NCBI RefSeq assembly: GCF_900100165.1
Contig: NZ_FNEO01000009.1
Coordinates: 48,885-112,884, forward strand
Source: Flavobacterium glycines
Lineage (GTDB): Bacteria; Bacteroidota; Bacteroidia; Flavobacteriales; Flavobacteriaceae
DNA length: 64,000 bases
Direction: 5' to 3'
The notes under the pieces were generated by a model. That model saw only the letters and a list, made by a program, of their open reading frames with translations, was not told where the DNA came from and did no database searches. Positions 62,000 through 64,000 of this stretch are shown here, piece by piece; the first letter of the stretch is position 1, and each line of letters starts with the position of its first letter. A program made the position numbers and the translations under genes.

Positions 62000-64000
62000 C
62001 TATTTCTTAATTAAATTAACGGTTTTACTTTCTGTTCCCTGAGTTATTTTAGCAATATAAGTTCCTCTTGGTAAATCTTCTCCAAACTGGATTATTTCAC
62101 CATCTTTTCTATCAATTACTTTTAATAATCTTCCAGCTGAATCATAAACTAAAACCTGAATATTCTCAGTACTATTACCCGCTACTTCAATTGTAAATAC
62201 ACTTACCGTTGGATTTGGATAAGCGATAACGTTGAATATAGTTGATCCTGATTCAGAAGTAATTTCATCTGTTGACACAGTTTTAGCAGTGGTAGTATTT
62301 TCTGTTACACTTTGTGATTTAGAAGCAACTACTTTAGCCGTTTGACTTAAACCAGAGGTTGATACATATACATTACCTCCATTTAACAATTGCTGCTGTG
62401 TTTTTGTCACATTCCAATTACTCGAAAACCAAACTCCTCCGTTTTTACTTTGCAAAGTAATTCCAAATAAGTCAGTGGTTCCTTTTCCATTATCTGTCAT
62501 AATAAGCTGTAATGTGATACCACTTTCAAGACCCACTGTTGTTCCATTTTCAAGTACTTCAACTAGATTTGATTTACTACTAAATGTAGCATCATTTTTA
62601 GCAGATGTTTGTCCAACAGCAAATACTGCTATTGCATTACTTGAAATTTCATAATGATGCAATTGAGAATCCAGTGTACCATTTGGTAAATAATAACTCC
62701 AAAAAGACACATAAGATTTCCCTTGAGGATTAGTCATCTTATTATTAAATTTCACATCCATACTAAAGGCTGTTTCAACACCTGTTGCACCTTTTAGAAT
62801 ACCCGATGAGGCACTATTAAGTAAATTTCCTCCAGCAACTACATACCCACCTGGTATAGGTTTTGAAACTGTAACACAAGCTATAGAAGTTGGATCCGTT
62901 TTCTTGTTAATGTAAGCACCGGAGATTCCTACAGCGATAGTATAGCTTGCTGAATTTTGACTACCAATATTTAACTGAACAATAGCACTTGCTGTTCCTA
63001 CTGAGCCATCAGTTATATCTACCAATCCCACTGGTAAATTAGTTGCACCAGGAATCGGAGTATAACCTCCACTAGTAACATAATAGAAAGTCACTTTTGC
63101 ACCTCTTACATCTCCCCCTGGTGTATTGGCATCTTTGATAGTGGCAACCAAGGCTACTGTACCTGTACTACTTGTTTCACTTGGTGTCCATACAAACTCA
63201 TCCCCTGTATAGAAACCAGTTCCTAAATAAGATGCACTTCTTGGTGTTACCACTAACGCTTTAGAATCTTCTGAATTTGAATAATTACTATTTGAACTAT
63301 TAAAACTTGCTTTTACCGTATAAGTACCTGGCAATTCAGATGCTTTCATTTGTGTAACAATCATAGCCTGTACCGAACCATCTACAGCACCTGGAACTGG
63401 AACAACAGCAGCGGAACCATAATTTGTTGTTCCTATTACAAAGTTCACATTACCTGTCAATGCTGAAGCAGTATTAGCTGGTTTTATAATTGCTGTCAAT
63501 GTAACATTATCCATATATCGAACAGATGGAGCACTTAAAGTTAATGTAGTTGTTGTAGATGCAGCAAGAATGGTAAAACCTTGTACTTTATTTGATGCTA
63601 AATAATTAGCAGTTTCTACAAAATTAGCTGAAGCACTATAAGTCCCCGCCAGACTTGGAGCCTCTGTACTTGGACCATAAACAGTTGCTCCTGTTCCAAC
63701 ATAAGTAACTGTAAGATCTTGGTTCAATCCGCCTGCACCAGTTGCTGTGGCTATAGCAACTTTAGGATTACCATCGTAAGTAAGATTACCAAAAGTGAAT
63801 GCAACGGTCGTTGGTGCTTTCGAAATTACATCATTAACTGTTCCGCTGGTATTATTATAATTCGATGCGCCGGTGAAGCTCCAAGCATCTCCGGTGTATG
63901 TTCCTGCATTGGTATGTGTTGTAGCTGTTACATCAATTGTCCCAACTGTAACTCCGTTTTCTCCATTCACTCCACTAATAGTATACGTTGCTGTATGCGC
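62000..64000 (-). CDS. Type IX-secreted Ig-like repeat protein, 5' end outside window
   Basis: The frame is open to the right edge, so at least 667 residues are seen of a longer protein. The visible N-terminal part contains MBG-type and Ig-like repeats (HTNAGTYTGDAWSFTGASNYN, FTFGNLTYDGNPKVAIATATG, LSAPSVRYMDNVTLTAII). The C-terminal 80 residues are a type IX secretion sorting domain: VIAYPNPTVSVFTIEVAG, VLVYDSAGRLLKV, LPRGTYIAKITQG. It should be exported and attached to or released from the cell surface, perhaps as an adhesin; the binding partner is unknown. Confidence 0.9.
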   Translation of the reverse strand, partial: AHTATYTISGVNGENGVTVGTIDVTATTHTNAGTYTGDAWSFTGASNYNNTSGTVNDVISKAPTTVAFTFGNLTYDGNPKVAIATATGAGGLNQDLTVTYVGTGATVYGPSTEAPSLAGTYSASANFVETANYLASNKVQGFTILAASTTTTLTLSAPSVRYMDNVTLTAIIKPANTASALTGNVNFVIGTTNYGSAAVVPVPGAVDGSVQAMIVTQMKASELPGTYTVKASFNSSNSNYSNSEDSKALVVTPRSASYLGTGFYTGDEFVWTPSETSSTGTVALVATIKDANTPGGDVRGAKVTFYYVTSGGYTPIPGATNLPVGLVDITDGSVGTASAIVQLNIGSQNSASYTIAVGISGAYINKKTDPTSIACVTVSKPIPGGYVVAGGNLLNSASSGILKGATGVETAFSMDVKFNNKMTNPQGKSYVSFWSYYLPNGTLDSQLHHYEISSNAIAVFAVGQTSAKNDATFSSKSNLVEVLENGTTVGLESGITLQLIMTDNGKGTTDLFGITLQSKNGGVWFSSNWNVTKTQQQLLNGGNVYVSTSGLSQTAKVVASKSQSVTENTTTAKTVSTDEITSESGSTIFNVIAYPNPTVSVFTIEVAGNSTENIQVLVYDSAGRLLKVIDRKDGEIIQFGEDLPRGTYIAKITQGTESKTVNLIKK

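Overview
The window reads as chromosome from a low-GC member of the Bacteroidota, most likely a Flavobacterium-like Flavobacteriaceae. Evidence: a type IX secretion C-terminal sorting domain, many -7 elements of the form TAnnTTTG, no obvious Shine-Dalgarno sequences, Bacteroidota-type lipoproteins, a tmRNA tag GENTYALAA, and dispersed intergenic repeats typical of the group. This is inferred from protein families and signals, not from a database search.

Positions 1-24,700 look like housekeeping backbone. A rubredoxin-domain gene is cut by the left edge. An eight-gene minus-strand operon follows (moeA-mobA-cobA-moaD-moeB-moaE-moaCB-moaA), making molybdenum cofactor plus the first step of siroheme. 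Then come arginase and ornithine aminotransferase, an M28 peptidase, two HAD phosphatases, a DUF1697 protein, an FNR-type regulator, menE with a CPBP protease, an ArsC-like protein, a large outer-membrane barrel protein, fumC, a saccharopine-dehydrogenase-like enzyme and a serine hydrolase lipoprotein. The FNR-type regulator has four cysteines spaced as in the oxygen sensor FNR. Nearly the same 18-nt palindrome lies before it and before moeA, so it may control the cofactor operon.

The tmRNA gene (24,802-25,196) marks the start of about 30 kb of accessory DNA. Degenerate copies of the tmRNA 3' end recur near 46,376 and 54,870, so two blocks appear to have been inserted one after another at this hotspot. 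Block A (about 25.2-46.4 kb) holds wrecked mobile genes and then a 19-kb minus-strand locus. That locus encodes an O-antigen-ligase/TPR membrane protein, a small four-cysteine NVEALA-like exported peptide, a beta-propeller lipoprotein, a thioredoxin-like protein, DUF1573 proteins (one intact, one decayed), a complete RND-type export system with two different pumps, a divergent signal peptidase I and a transglutaminase-like lipoprotein. It looks like a dedicated peptide maturation and export system. Block B (about 46.4-54.9 kb) holds a three-gene conflict operon (winged-helix-like middle component, Rad50/SMC-like ATPase with a four-cysteine hook, PD-(D/E)XK nuclease), an unknown protein, and an AbiE toxin-antitoxin pair whose toxin is frameshifted.

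From 55 kb the backbone resumes: an O-methyltransferase, a cysteine desulfurase, a two-repeat lipoprotein, an Smr-domain protein, cysE-cysM for cysteine synthesis, an OsmC-family protein, and a type IX-secreted Ig-like protein cut by the right edge. No rRNA, tRNA, CRISPR array, integrase or complete insertion sequence was seen.
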